DNA of 64,000 nt from Nannobrachium achirus (taxonomy: Eukaryota; Chordata; Actinopteri; Myctophiformes; Myctophidae): the NCBI GenBank assembly GCA_963921795.1, contig OY997656.1:57526722-57590721 (forward strand), read 5' to 3'. Position 1 is the first letter of the stretch. Each line of letters opens with the position of its first letter. Position numbers and translations under genes: made by a program. Below the pieces are notes generated by a model. That model made no database searches and was not told the origin of the DNA. It saw nothing but the letters and a program-made list of their open reading frames with translations. Shown here in pieces: positions 13,976-24,587 of this stretch.

Positions 13976-14188
13976 GAGGACCAGTGGTTTAGCATTTCAG
14001 TGACTGTTATTGTAAATCCTGGAAGCTCTTGTTTCGTCATCATTTCTTCAGCAGTTTGCTTAAACAAACAAACCATGCTGGCCACACTCACCTCTGACCT
14101 GAATGATAACATTATGGTAGATTACATCATCTACACTACAGCATTCTGCATGAGAACCTGCTTCTGCTATGTTGACAACACAAATATG

Positions 14189-14391
14189 AGAGAGAGAGAG
14201 AGGGGGGGGAGAGAGAGACAGAGAGAGAGAGAGATAGAGGGGGGGGAGAGAGAGAGAGAGAGAGAGGGAGACGGAGAGACACAAGGCTTTGCTAATATCT
14301 CAGGGTCAGACATGTTAAAAAATGTGAAAAATGCATAACACACACACGCACACACGCACGCGCACACACGTGCACGCACGTGCACGCACAC

Positions 14392-14455
<64 letters not shown>
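14189..14455. repeat. (GA)n and (CA)n microsatellites
   Basis: GA-rich tract at 14189-14283, a CA/CGCA tract and long (CA)n at 14340-14455, immediately followed by a SINE. Confidence 0.95.
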
Positions 14456-14456
<1 letters not shown>

Positions 14457-14457
<1 letters not shown>

Positions 14458-14752
14458 GGGCGGCAGTGGCTCAGGGGTAAAGAAACCGTCATTAGAACAC
14501 GGAGGGTTCCCAGTTCGATCCCTACAGGCTCCCCCAGAGTTAGTGTGGAAGTGTCCTTGAGCAAGACTCTGAACCCCTAACTGCTCCCGGTGAGCAGGTT
14601 GGTGCCAAGCATGGTGTCCTCTGACATCGCTGTATGAATGTGTGTGTGTGAATGGGTGAATGTGTGTAATGGATGTATGTGTGAATGGGTGAATGTAATG
14701 AATGTGTGTGTGAATGGGTGAACGTGTGTAATGAATGCACCATTCACCACAC
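14457..14752 (+). mobile_element. tRNA-derived SINE, copy 1
   Basis: The tRNA-like head has an A-box-like GTGGCTCAGGGGTAAAG and a B box GGTTCCCAGTTCGATCC, then a body TGTCCTTGAGCAAGACTCTG and a GTGTGTGAATGGGTGAATG tail repeat. Confidence 0.85.
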
Positions 14753-14870
14753 ACACAGTCACGTGCACACGGGTCCATTTGGTTCCATTTGCTACACTCT
14801 CAGAGTTACACATTGATAAACAGTCAAATGTGACAACTTGTGCCTTACATTCTGGGGACTGCCCATAAGT

Positions 14871-15525
14871 CCTACATCTCATTAGTCCGAATTGAGTTAG
14901 GGTTAGGTTTACTGAGGTTAGGGTTAGGTTTAGGTTTAGTTTTACTGAGGTTAGGGTTAGGGTTAGGTTTACTGAGGTTAGGGTTAGGGTTAGGTTTACT
15001 GAGGTTAGGGTTAGGGTTAGGTTTACTGAGGTTAGGGTTAGGGTTAGGTTTACTGAGGTTAGGGTTAGGGTTAGGTTTAGGCATAGTTTTACTGAGGTTA
15101 GGGTTAGGGTTAGGTTTAGGCATAGGTTTACTGAGGTTAGGGTTAGGGTTAGGTTTAGGCATAGGTTTACTGAGGTTAGGGTTAGGGTTAGGTTTAGGCA
15201 TAGCTTTACTGAGGTTAGGGTTAGGGTTAGGTTTAGGCATAGTTTTACTGAGGTTAGGGTTAGGGTTAGGTTTAGGCATAGGTTTACTGAGGTTAGGGTT
15301 AGGGTTAGGTTTAGGCATAGGTTTACTGAGGTTAGGGTTAGGGTTAGGTTTAGGCATAGTTTTACTGAGGTTAGGGTTAGGGTTAGGTTTAGGCATAGTT
15401 TTACTGAGGTTAGGGTTAGGGTTAGGTTTAGGCATAGGTTTACTGAGGTTAGGGTTAGGTTTAGGTTTAGGCATAGTATTTTTCACCAGGTTAACATCAC
15501 CAGATTCTGACTAATGGGATGTAGG
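14871..15525. mobile_element. TIR element carrying telomere-motif minisatellite
   Basis: The ends CCTACATCTCATTAGTCCGA and its complement (TCTGACTAATGGGATGTAGG) are inverted. In between are about 17 tandem units rich in GGTTAGGGTTAGGG; early units are 27 bp and later ones 39 bp with an added TTTAGGCATA segment. A second, truncated copy lies at 57347-57436. Confidence 0.85.
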
Positions 15526-16429
15526 AACAATGAGATTTAGGACCAATGCCATGGCACCTGAATTCTCTTCTGTGATTGCATCAATGCACAATGTTTGTAT
15601 TCTGTCAAAAAATAAAAAAAATACATGCTGTAAATAACCTGAACTCAACTGATCTGAACATGTTGATAAAGTTGCGTTAGCAGCCTCAAAGCAGAACCGG
15701 TATAACTGTCTGTAACTCGTATCGTTTGGGGATAAACGGTATCATTTTACTGCGTGTTCAAACAGTGTTTTGTTTATTTGGGAAGTTGCTGCTGCATGCG
15801 TTTAAAAGAAAGGTCTGACAGGAAATACTTCCCCCGACGCGACGCAAGAGGAAGTGGACCTTGTTGCCCAACTGTTGGGTGCAAGAAGCATGGTTTAAAA
15901 ATGGACCTGAATGACTGACTGAACATTCTGACACTGAATGAGAGACAATTCAACACTGAATTAGGTGCCGGCTACACAGAGCTGGATATTTCTGAAGCTA
16001 GACATTTCTTTGTGCTGTTGGGGCTTGCAGCCACATGAAGCTGGATATTCTGGCTGTGAAACTGGATATTTTTTAAACCGGATAAATAAGTGAAGACATT
16101 GAAAAATATCCGATTCACTGGATCCGTGTAGACAGGGAACCCGGATATCTCTGAAGACTTTACTGAGTGTGTGCTTGTTAGACCTAGATATCTTTGTCAT
16201 GTGGACCTAGATATTTTTCTATGTGGATATCTGAAAAACCGGGATATATGAAATATCCAGCTCTGGCCTATGCTTTAGCCCAAGCTGGGATTCACAAAAC
16301 TTTCAGAACCTCCCAAAATAATCATATTTGAACTGGGTACCCCCCAAAATGATCATGTTTGATATATTTAATTTAATTTTAAATGTCCACGATTGTTTTT
16401 CATCGATTACCCCATCCCATTAGTGTTAA
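15526..16429. other. non-coding stretch
   Basis: No gene is seen. 15955-16270 contains GAGCTGGATATTTCTG...AGAAATATCCAGCTC type inverted pieces, probably a degraded TIR element. Confidence 0.45.
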
Positions 16430-16928
16430 TTTTTTCAGCAAATTTTGATTTAGTCTTAGTCTTAGTCTTTTGAATAACACACCATTTAGTCTTAGTCCTG
16501 TCTTAGTCTTCTGAAATAGTTTTTGTCTAGTCTAGTCTTAGTCGACTAAATATCAAAACATTAGTCTTTTGGGATTAGTCTTAGACTTTTAGTCTTCGTC
16601 TTTTAGGATAGGTTTTTTTAACCTAATATAACCACATAATAATTATGAACAAGTCATTGTCTTCTACTGCCTGTTACTTGGTCAAAATAAACCATACATA
16701 AAATATGTATTTGCCTTTAATTTCATTGCAGTTACATGCCAGTGTAATTTTTTGCAGCCATTAGTCTTAGACTTAGATTTAGTCTTAGTCTTTTGAATAA
16801 CACAAATAACAGTCTTAGTCTTAGTCTTAGTCTTTTGAAACTGTTTTAGTCTAGTCTAGTCTTATCGACAAAATATCAAAATCTTGTAGTCTTTTAGTCT
16901 TAGTCTTAGTCGACAAAATTAACACTGC
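16430..16928. mobile_element. TIR element rich in AGTCTTAGTC
   Basis: The left end TAGTGTTAATTTTTTC and the right end GACAAAATTAACACTG are inverted. Many AGTCTTAGTC repeats lie inside, with an AT-rich middle. Related sequence occurs at 31957-32110. Confidence 0.65.
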
Positions 16929-17372
16929 ATCCCATCCCTAATCCTTGTGCTCTGCTGGCGCAAGTATAGTAGGTCATACTGTACATGACCACGAGTGCAA
17001 CGTTTGCTTCCATGTGTACACTCAGAGTTAGAGCAGTCAGCTTAGCACCTGAAAAGTTAAAGTGGTTAATATAAAAAAAAGAATAAACATTTTTTCTATC
17101 ACACAAAGATTTGGAGGACCCCCTAGGGGTCCCAGACCCCTTGTTGAAGGCCCCTGAACTGAGCCATGATGAGGCCACGGGTTTAAGCGAGCAGCAAAAC
17201 CAGACGAACGTCCAGCAAAGGCTCGTCAAGAAGAAACTGAAGTCTTATCATGGCTGAACACATGTGAGATACAGACACACACTGGCACGCATCACGTTTA
17301 TACACAAGCACTACATCCAGGCCAGGGCTGCTCTATGTATGCACTGTATAGCACCCTGGGGGGGGGGGGGGG
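16929..17372. other. non-coding stretch
   Basis: A half hairpin of the GGAACCAAATGG family lies at 17009-17034, and a hAT-like end GGGGTCCCAGACCCC at about 17120. No gene is seen. Confidence 0.45.
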
Positions 17373-17815
17373 GGGTGGCTCAGGGGTAGAGTTGCTGTCT
17401 TAGAACAAGGGAGAGGGTTCCCAGTTCGATCCTGGGCTCCAACCCAGAGTTAGTGTGGAAGAGTCCTTGAGCAAGACTCTGAACCCCTAGTTGCTCCCGG
17501 TGAGCAGGTTGGTGCCTTGCATGGTTTCCTCTGCCATCGCTGTATGAATGTGTGTGTGAATGGGTGAATGTAATGAATGTGTGTGTGAATGGGTGAATAT
17601 AATGAATGTGTGTGTGTGAATGGGAGAATGTAATGAATGGGTGCATGAATGGGTGAATGTAATGAATGTGTGCGTGAATGGGTGAATGTAATGAATGTGT
17701 GCGTGAATGGGTGAATGTAATGAATGTGTGTGTGAATGGGTGAATGTAATGCACAATCTCTGTAAAGCGCCTTGGATAAAGGCGATATATAAAAATGCAC
17801 CATTTACCACTTAGG
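17373..17815 (+). mobile_element. tRNA-derived SINE, copy 2, expanded tail
   Basis: Same head and body as 14457-14752, with better A and B boxes. The tail unit GTGTGTGAATGGGTGAATG+TAATGAAT has expanded to about eight copies (17543-17750). It ends AAGCGCCTTGGATAAAGGCG. Confidence 0.88.
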
Positions 17816-17829
17816 GTGCTGTGTTAGAA

Positions 17830-18182
17830 GTCAAGGGATGCCTCAGAAATACTTTCATAAATATCACTTCAGCTGCAATAACGTGTTCCTTCCACGCGCT
17901 ACGTCCAACCGGGGGAAGGTCCCCCCCGTCAGGTGATAAGAAGCGGCCTGCTCACTCCTCATGCACTGAAGGAAGCATGAGCTCAGTTTAGGGCTCTCTC
18001 CAGGTTGGCATAGGGAGAGCAGAGATCAGGATTACAGCTTAGGCAATTGGCACCGGGTGAAAAATCGTTACAAAGGTTGTGGGATAAAAATCATACAAAA
18101 ATAAATATCACTTAGGTTTCAAAAATAGTAGATCTACAAGCTCCAGATCTGCAAGCTCTGCCGTTGATGAATGTTCAAGTGG
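17830..18182. repeat. dispersed repeat, also at 30700-30960 and 55870-55950
   Basis: Shares CGCGCTACGTCCAACCGGGG, GCCTGCTCACTCCTCATGCA and related blocks with the other two loci, here inverted. Class unknown. Hairpin arms occur at 18120-18155. Confidence 0.65.
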
Positions 18183-18699
18183 TTAATATTTAGGCCTAGA
18201 ATTATTGAATGCTTTAACCAGCTCACAGCTTGTAGATCTGCTATTTTTGAAAAGTCGTGAAAATTCCAGCAAATCTTCGAATAATGTATTTTTAAAGCGA
18301 ACGCTTGTAACTCAAATTTTGCTTCTTAGGGGGTCCCTGGAACTAAATGTTTTGAGATGGGGGTCCGTGGCCAAATACATATAATTTTGGGGGTCCTTCA
18401 CTTGAAAACCACTGACATAGTAGTCTCTCAAGAACAGACTAACTGAGCTCCAGTTAAGTGAAGTGAAAAGGACCTTTTCTTTGACGATGGCTGGCCAGAT
18501 TGCTGACATAGAAACATAGGTTTTTCCAAAAAACCTTAGAAGGATTCAAAAGACACACGATTTTTCAAAAATAGCAGATCTACAAGCTCACAGCGCGGCA
18601 CTCGGTGCCGCGCTGTGATCTTGTATATCTGCTATTTTTCAGTAATTAATGCATAAAATAATGATACACAGTAATGTGTACCCGTTCTGAATGGGTTAA
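18183..18699. mobile_element. piggyBac-like MITE, degraded left end
   Basis: TTAA at both ends, the right end CGTTCTGAATGGGTTAA intact and the left end missing its CCC. It has a remnant of the left hairpin and a full right hairpin at 18566-18639. Confidence 0.75.
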
Positions 18700-19066
18700 A
18701 TATCAAGCATAACGTTATGTTAAATCTGTCCTATGATGGAAAAACAGATATTCTCTCAGGTTCTCCACAGTGACACGCTGTATTTTAGAGGGAAATATTT
18801 ACATATTCACGTAGCGTTCATAATGACACAAGGCACTGTAAATTAAAGACAAAAATGTAAACGTTTGAGCGGCTCTGATCCAAGCGTGAAGACAAACCAC
18901 CAGGGTGGATGAAGACCCCACACCACGAGCACGTGTCAAAGTAAACACCCTGACCGACGTTACAACATAGAGAATTTCCACAACACGGGTCGGACACCAT
19001 CGTGGATTCCGGTGGTCTTCAAAATAAAGGGCAGTTCTAGTTGATCTGCTATGTTCGATAGTCTGG
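18700..19066. other. non-coding stretch
   Basis: Nothing recognisable. Confidence 0.4.
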
Positions 19067-19597
19067 CAGGCATTGACACTAAGGCTTGCTCACCTGCCCC
19101 CGGCAGGTAAATAAAGCGTCAGGGCAGGTGAAGTTGGCTTTCAGGTTGCCCGACAGGGCAAGTGCTCATTTTAGAGGGAACACAACCATCTACAAACACA
19201 ACACGAGATATCTGTCTAAACACCTGAACGTGGCCAGTGCGCTGTGTCTTCTGGTCTGTGGAATGTAAAATAAGAGCGCTTTTTACCTACAATGTGCTGT
19301 TTTTACTGTTGCAACATTTAAAAATATAAAATAACAAGTGTGAAACCATAGACATATTCAATCATAGCTAAAGTATTTGGTATTTGGATTTGGAGGTATT
19401 GAGGTATGACATTTTATCGCACAGCCCCAGAAAGTAAAGAAATAAGTGTTAAATTGAGCGGTAATTAAAATCGTACCTATCATTTTATAATGGACGATTT
19501 ACTTTTCGGGCAAGTGGGCATTACCTTCGGGCAAGTAGAACATGACCTGTACTTGCCCAAAGGGCAAGTGCCTCTGAGACCTTAGTGTCAACCCCTG
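19067..19597. mobile_element. hAT-like MITE, GGCAAGTG-rich family, copy 2
   Basis: The same ends as 7302-7665 (CAGGCATTGACACTAAGGC ... GTCAACCCCTG) with a longer interior. The internal blocks GGTATTTGGATTTGGAGGTA and GGACGATTTACTTT are shared. The flanking repeat is only about 5 bp (TCTGG). Confidence 0.75.
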
Positions 19598-20394
19598 TCT
19601 GGGGTCCCCCCGGCAAACGTCTAATCTCTACTTTTGGGTCTGGACCTGAAATGTCTGTGGACCACCAATCTGGCTAGCCATCGTCAGGGAACAGTTCTGT
19701 CGCTCAATGCAGAAGTCTGTAATCGAGAGACTAGTGGACCACTGGTCCATACATACTGTAGCATCATAGATAGAGCATGGTCTGCATGGCTCTCTGATGT
19801 CTTAATGTGGGGGTCCGTGGACCCCCTGGAGTCTTCTGAAGGGTTTCCCCCCAGGCAGCTAAAATGATTGATAGCCGTAATTAGGAACCAAATGGGGCTT
19901 GGCTCTCGCAGGTTCCATGTGTACGCTGTATCAGAGTTATATCAGACAGACTTCTATTTCTTTCCATGTGATGTATTGATGTATTAGCTTGCTTATTGTA
20001 AGTCGCTCTGGATAAGGAGTGTCTGCTAAATGTCCAAATTGTAAATTGTATCCCCTGTACAATTTACAATTAGCTTCTTAGCCTATAGGCTGGAACAACA
20101 AGCCAGGCAGACAGACAGACACTGTCTTTTGTCCTGGAGAGCTGCTTCTGGATATGATCATAAACAACAATAAATAAGCTAAACGCACCGTGTGATTCAC
20201 ATGGAAGATACAGGCCTATATCTATATATACTGTATACTGTATGCATTTCATTCCCCGGACGGCTGCATGCATGGCTCTCTGTGTGTTCAGCTTCTCTGC
20301 GTGTCACACCACCAACAATCCTCCAGTTAACAACATGCATGCTAGTGCTTGTTCTGCAATGCTTGGCTTGGGCGCGCCTCCCACCCCTCCCCTA
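19598..20394. other. non-coding stretch
   Basis: GGGGTCC-type hAT end fragments occur at about 19600 and 19810, and a GGAACCAAATGG half-hairpin pair at 19882-19942. No gene is seen. Confidence 0.45.
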
Positions 20395-20477
20395 TTCTCC
20401 TCTTCTCCCCTCCCCTCCCCTCCCCTCCCCTCCCCTCCCCTCCCCTCCCCATCTCCTCTCCTCTCCTCTCCTCTCCT
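20395..20477. repeat. (CCCCT)n / CTCCT microsatellite
   Basis: Pyrimidine pentanucleotide repeats on the plus strand. Confidence 0.93.
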
Positions 20478-20629
20478 GTCATTCACGTCCCAAGGGGATT
20501 CTGTTGAAAGCTCACTGGCCCTCACCAAAACAACCTATATTAGTCAGTAACCCAACGCACAGAGCGGGGATGCAAGAGCATAGATAGAGAAACCATGATG
20601 TGTAGTTTTGTCCAAAATGTGGGGGGAAT

Positions 20630-21060
20630 ATAATGCACGATACAACCAAAATGTGGAACGCCCTACCGAAGGCCCTAAAGGAGTGTGGTTCCCTAGCATC
20701 CTTTAAAAATCGCCCTGAAAAACCACTTACAGGCGGCAGCTGTTCGCAACTGGCAATAACAAACCTAGCCCAGCCTCCCCTGACCCTTCTTTGTATTTAC
20801 CTCCTGTATATATATTTTGCACTGTTTATTATTTTATTTTTATTTACTTTTTATTTTACTATACCTACTGCATATTACTGTGTTCTATCCGTCTGTCATT
20901 CAATGGTTATATGATATACTTCAATGGTTTCCTAATGGAAATAAGCGTAGTCTTTTCTAGGATCTCCTTTTAGTAGACCTTGTACCAGTGAACTGTACCG
21001 TCATGAAACTGTACCTTTTCCTATGCAAACTTCTAATGAAGTCTTTAATCAATCAATCAA
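20630..21060 (+). mobile_element. LINE 3' end with AATC tail
   Basis: A short frame reads MWNALPKALKECGSLASFKN, the typical C-terminal pattern of non-LTR ORF2 proteins (LWNxLPxxI..SLxxFK). An AT-rich 3' UTR and a (TCAA/AATC)n tail at 21045-21060 follow. The last 100 bp match 54542-54680 on the other strand. Confidence 0.75.
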
Positions 21061-21195
21061 AACAATGTGAATCGTTACCAGATCTATTGGTTATCCTTCA
21101 AAATTTTGTAGCAATTGTAACATAAATATTGTAAAATACCTTAACTTGTCAGATTTCCAATAGTGTTCTAATAATCATGCCTAATCATGCCCCAG

Positions 21196-22448
21196 TAAGG
21201 CTGGGCGATATTAGGAAAACCTTCGATATTCGATAACGTTGTTGAATGCATCGATATCAATATTACTCACGATATTAGTAAAAACAATTGCATTATATAG
21301 TTTTCAATGTTTTTTCTGCTTTGGGTCCACTGCCTGCCTAACCCAGATAATGAATAGCATATCCATGCATGCACACTGCACAGTACACACATAGAACCAG
21401 TAAGACTCCCTAATCGGGAGATAAGCGACCGTAGGTCACTTATCTCCACAAATAGGGCAAAAATTTGTTTTTCCAAAAACTTCCGGATCCATGTTGATGA
21501 CATGAGTGTAGACATACTGTGTAGTGATTTCCGTGATTTGAGGGCCAAAACTGTAGGAGCAGTGGCCAAAAATGTGTTTTAAAAATCGGCCTGTAGGTGG
21601 CGCTAGAAGAGGGCCATGTGAGAAATGAGGGGTGGGGTGTCCGCGTTGCCTTGGCGGACGATTAGGTACCGGCCCCGGCTCTCCCGGACGCTCCTAGCCC
21701 GAGTTACGGCATTTTATGTGAGCTGCAGTGGCAGGGGGTCCTCCACTGGGGGCGCCACCACTTTTGCATCCGTTCTGGAGCACCAGGAGTGGGTGGTCCC
21801 CGGGAATTCCCCGTGAGCAGCCCCGTTGGGGTGGTCATTTGGTAATTTTTGCACATTTGGTATTTTTTTTACACCTGGGGGTCCCCCAGGGACCTGGGGG
21901 TCCCTGGAACTCTGGGGGTCCTTGGAGGTTGTAGTTTGGCAGGCAAGGAGTTTGTGTGGAAATTTTGGCATGGATCGGGCCAACGGTGGCCGAGATATGA
22001 GCAGGGCAAAAGTGTGACGTGTGAGGTGTGACGGACTGACTGACTGACGCACGGACACCTCGAGCAGCTTTCTCTGGTCGCAATAAATACATTAAATGCC
22101 TTATTTCCATTTTCCAACAATGTTTTTTTTAATTGAAATAACCACACCTGGTTACAGATGGACTGCTTTTTTGCATGTGCTGCTTGCATGCATAGTGTGT
22201 CTGTTAATTAATTTGACACACCAATAGGCCTACCTAACTTCAAGCCGCCTTTGTCAATATGTATGCATATGTATATACATATATATGTATACCTTGCATG
22301 TCGATACCTTGGTATCGACATGCAAGGTATACATATATATGTATATACATATATATGTATATACATATATATGTATATACATATATATGTATACCTTGCA
22401 TGTCGATACCTTGGTATCGATACATTTTCGATATATTGCCCAGCCTTA
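21196..22448. mobile_element. hAT-like TIR element (TAAGGCTGGGCGATAT) with nested repeats
   Basis: The left end TAAGGCTGGGCGATATT and the right end ATATTGCCCAGCCTTA are inverted. Inside are a dispersed repeat (about 21840-22030, GGGGGTCC units and the complement of TCACACTTTTGCCC) and an AT-rich palindromic TATACATATATATG array (22259-22400). Confidence 0.6.
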
Positions 22449-22468
22449 GCAGGTAGCTATAGGTAGGT

Positions 22469-22472
22469 AGAC

Positions 22473-22507
<35 letters not shown>

Positions 22508-22598
22508 TAGATAATATTACATCAAAGGTGCTCAATTCTCCTTCCTGTACGCACGCACGCACGCACGCACGCACACACGCACACACGCACACACGCAC

Positions 22599-22640
<42 letters not shown>
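22469..22640. repeat. (GACA)n and (CGCA/CA)n microsatellites
   Basis: GACA at 22469-22509; CGCA passing into CA at 22551-22640. Confidence 0.93.
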
Positions 22641-22641
<1 letters not shown>

Positions 22642-22907
22642 GCATTTAAAGGGCTGCTCATTGCAGACAGTCAGACTGCGTGTCTGCTAAGCTAGGGGTG
22701 TAGCTCTCATCCATCCATCCATCCATAGCTGTTCCTACAGTGCATTTAGAGCAGAAAACACGCACAAAAAGGCGTCGTCGCTGTCATTATCAGTCAAATC
22801 AACGCATTACACACGCACACGCATGCTTATATTATATAACATTGCACGTATAAGGCACGATAAAAAGAGAATAAGCCAGTGACCTACTGCTCTAGATATC
22901 TGTGACT

Positions 22908-22986
22908 TTGAGAGTGTGTGCAGGGAAATGGAACCAAATGGACCCGAAAAGGGTCCATTTGGTTCCATTTCCATGCACACTCTCAA
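22908..22986. repeat. near-perfect hairpin, GGAACCAAATGG family
   Basis: The arms TTTGAGAGTGTGTG..GGAACCAAATGGACCC are mirrored around GAAAA. It is the best copy of the second hairpin family. 22641-22907 and 22987-23324 show no gene. Confidence 0.9.
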
Positions 22987-23324
22987 GAGTAAAAGAAAGG
23001 CTATTATTTCTCTATTAAAATGCCATTTGTCTTCTGCAGCAGAAGATATATATATAATACTGTTTATCTGGTATCGTGTGGATGCTGTCTTTGACAAAGC
23101 AAAGGAAGCCTGCTTCTCTGTTATAAAGGTGTAGACATGCATTTATCTCCGCCTATGCAGAAATAAAATACAATAAAATACATTTAAAATAAAATCGGGG
23201 TTCCCTAAAGCCTCTTAATGCATGTCAGACAGAGCGAGGGCAGATCAGATCCTGCTATATTACCAATGAAAACAGCAATTAAAGATCGAGACAGAACAAC
23301 CAGAGAGAGGAAATCAGCGGTCAC

Positions 23325-23688
23325 CTGCTTGCGTGGTGTCCGTCAGATCGTGCCCCGTCGCCGGCCACTCGCGCAGCTTCCTCCCGCTGAGGTTGAGAAG
23401 CCCGGAGCTCTGCGCGTCCTCCAGCGCGCGCTCCAGGCTGGCGCGGGTGGTGGCGGACCCCCCGGCCCCGGCGCAGGGCCCGGTGGCGGCGGACCCCCCA
23501 ACACCACCACCACCACCACCGGGCCCGGCGCTGTGGTGGTGGTGCTGCTGGAGATAGTGCTGCTGCTGCATGCAGCCCATGGCTCCGGGGTTCCAGGTCT
23601 GGTGGTGGTGGAGGAGAGGTGGTCCGCCGTTCATCGCGGACCCCCCTGATGCCGATCCATCCGTAGAAGATCCACTACTAGACGCCAT
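23325..23688 (-). CDS. lrch2: LRCH-family protein, first coding exon (best fit LRCH2)
   Basis: This is the first coding exon of a leucine-rich-repeat and calponin-homology protein, a cytoskeleton-associated family with LRRs and a C-terminal CH domain. The ATG at 23688-23686 opens 121 codons: a low-complexity Gly/Ser/His/Gln N-terminus, then LERALEDAQSSGLLNLSGRK, LREWPATGHDLTDTTQA and the first base of the next codon. SLSGRKLR-like and DLTDTTQAD blocks are the diagnostic LRCH exon-1 end. TWNPG in the N-terminus and the T-G-H-D-L-T spacing fit LRCH2 best, but LRCH1 or LRCH3 are not excluded. The donor GCAG|gtgacc would complete Asp in the next exon, as in the family. It is a GC-rich exon. The LRR and CH exons are not in the window. 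Confidence 0.85.
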
Positions 23689-23800
23689 TAGGCTCTCTCT
23701 CCTCGCCCACTCCTCCCCTGGCTGCTAGAAGAATGATTCTCTGGTCTCCTGTCTCTTCTGGGCTGGTGGAGGGTGGGTGGGTTGGTTGGATGTCTCGCCT
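23689..23800 (-). promoter_or_regulatory. LRCH 5' UTR / proximal promoter region
   Basis: This is non-repetitive GC-rich sequence upstream of the LRCH ATG and before the TIR element at 23806. A TSS is expected here for a CpG-type promoter, but no TATA box or other decisive motif is visible. Confidence 0.35.
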
Positions 23801-23805
23801 ATGTG

Positions 23806-24230
23806 AAGTGAGCTGCATTAGCGTTAGCTGTAATAAGACATCCGGTGCCGATCTCTTCAGAATAAGATTACCCCTGAGGCAATTGAAAAATGTTGAAAGA
23901 CGAGTAATTCTACCATGATATGCACATTCATAACATAGATTAAGCATTTACACGAACATACAGAATGCTAATTAATGTTTCTGGGTAAAAAAAAACCCTA
24001 ACCCTAACCCGCATACCACGAATTTCAATCTGAAAGAACCTGGAAAATGTGTTAGGACACTTAGAAGTACATTAGTATAGAGACATACATCATACACGTA
24101 TTTTTTAAATACATTTGTGTCTTTTAAATAAACATTATTTAGTGACCTTTTATTTTGAAGGCTGGAGCTTGGTTTATTGCAGCCGTCTCCCAGGCCGGAA
24201 ACGCTAATGCAGCTCACTTCACGCTAATGC
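23806..24230. mobile_element. TIR element upstream of LRCH
   Basis: GTGAAGTGAGCTGCATTAGC at about 23808 is mirrored by GCTAATGCAGCTCACTTCAC at 24200-24242, where it occurs twice in tandem. A short (CCCTAA)-like run lies at 23995-24010. It is non-coding. Confidence 0.65.
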
Positions 24231-24251
24231 AGCTCACTTCACGGACCTGGG

Positions 24252-24462
<211 letters not shown>

Positions 24463-24525
24463 TTCGCCCATGCGCATGTATTGTGCCTCCCCTCCCCTCC
24501 CCCAGTGGCGTCAGTTCAGAAAAAA

Positions 24526-24587
24526 AGGTATGGCAACATGACTGGTGTCTTGCACGCGCGCGAAACACCAGTCATGTTGCCATACCT
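24526..24587. repeat. strong 62-bp hairpin
   Basis: The arm AGGTATGGCAACATGACTGG is mirrored exactly around a GC-rich CACGCGCGCG centre. No second copy was noticed in the window. Confidence 0.9.

Noticed and set aside
14895..15480. True telomere or chromosome end
   Set aside because: The repeats are interrupted, of 27/39-bp periodicity, and bounded by inverted transposon-like ends.
14840..15514. Long open frames on both strands (Leu-Gly repeats and Lys-Pro-Asn-Pro repeats)
   Set aside because: They are translations of the TTAGGG-rich minisatellite; no start context or unique sequence.
20633..20914. Independent small protein gene
   Set aside because: The peptide fits the C-terminus of a LINE ORF2 and is followed by a LINE-type tail.
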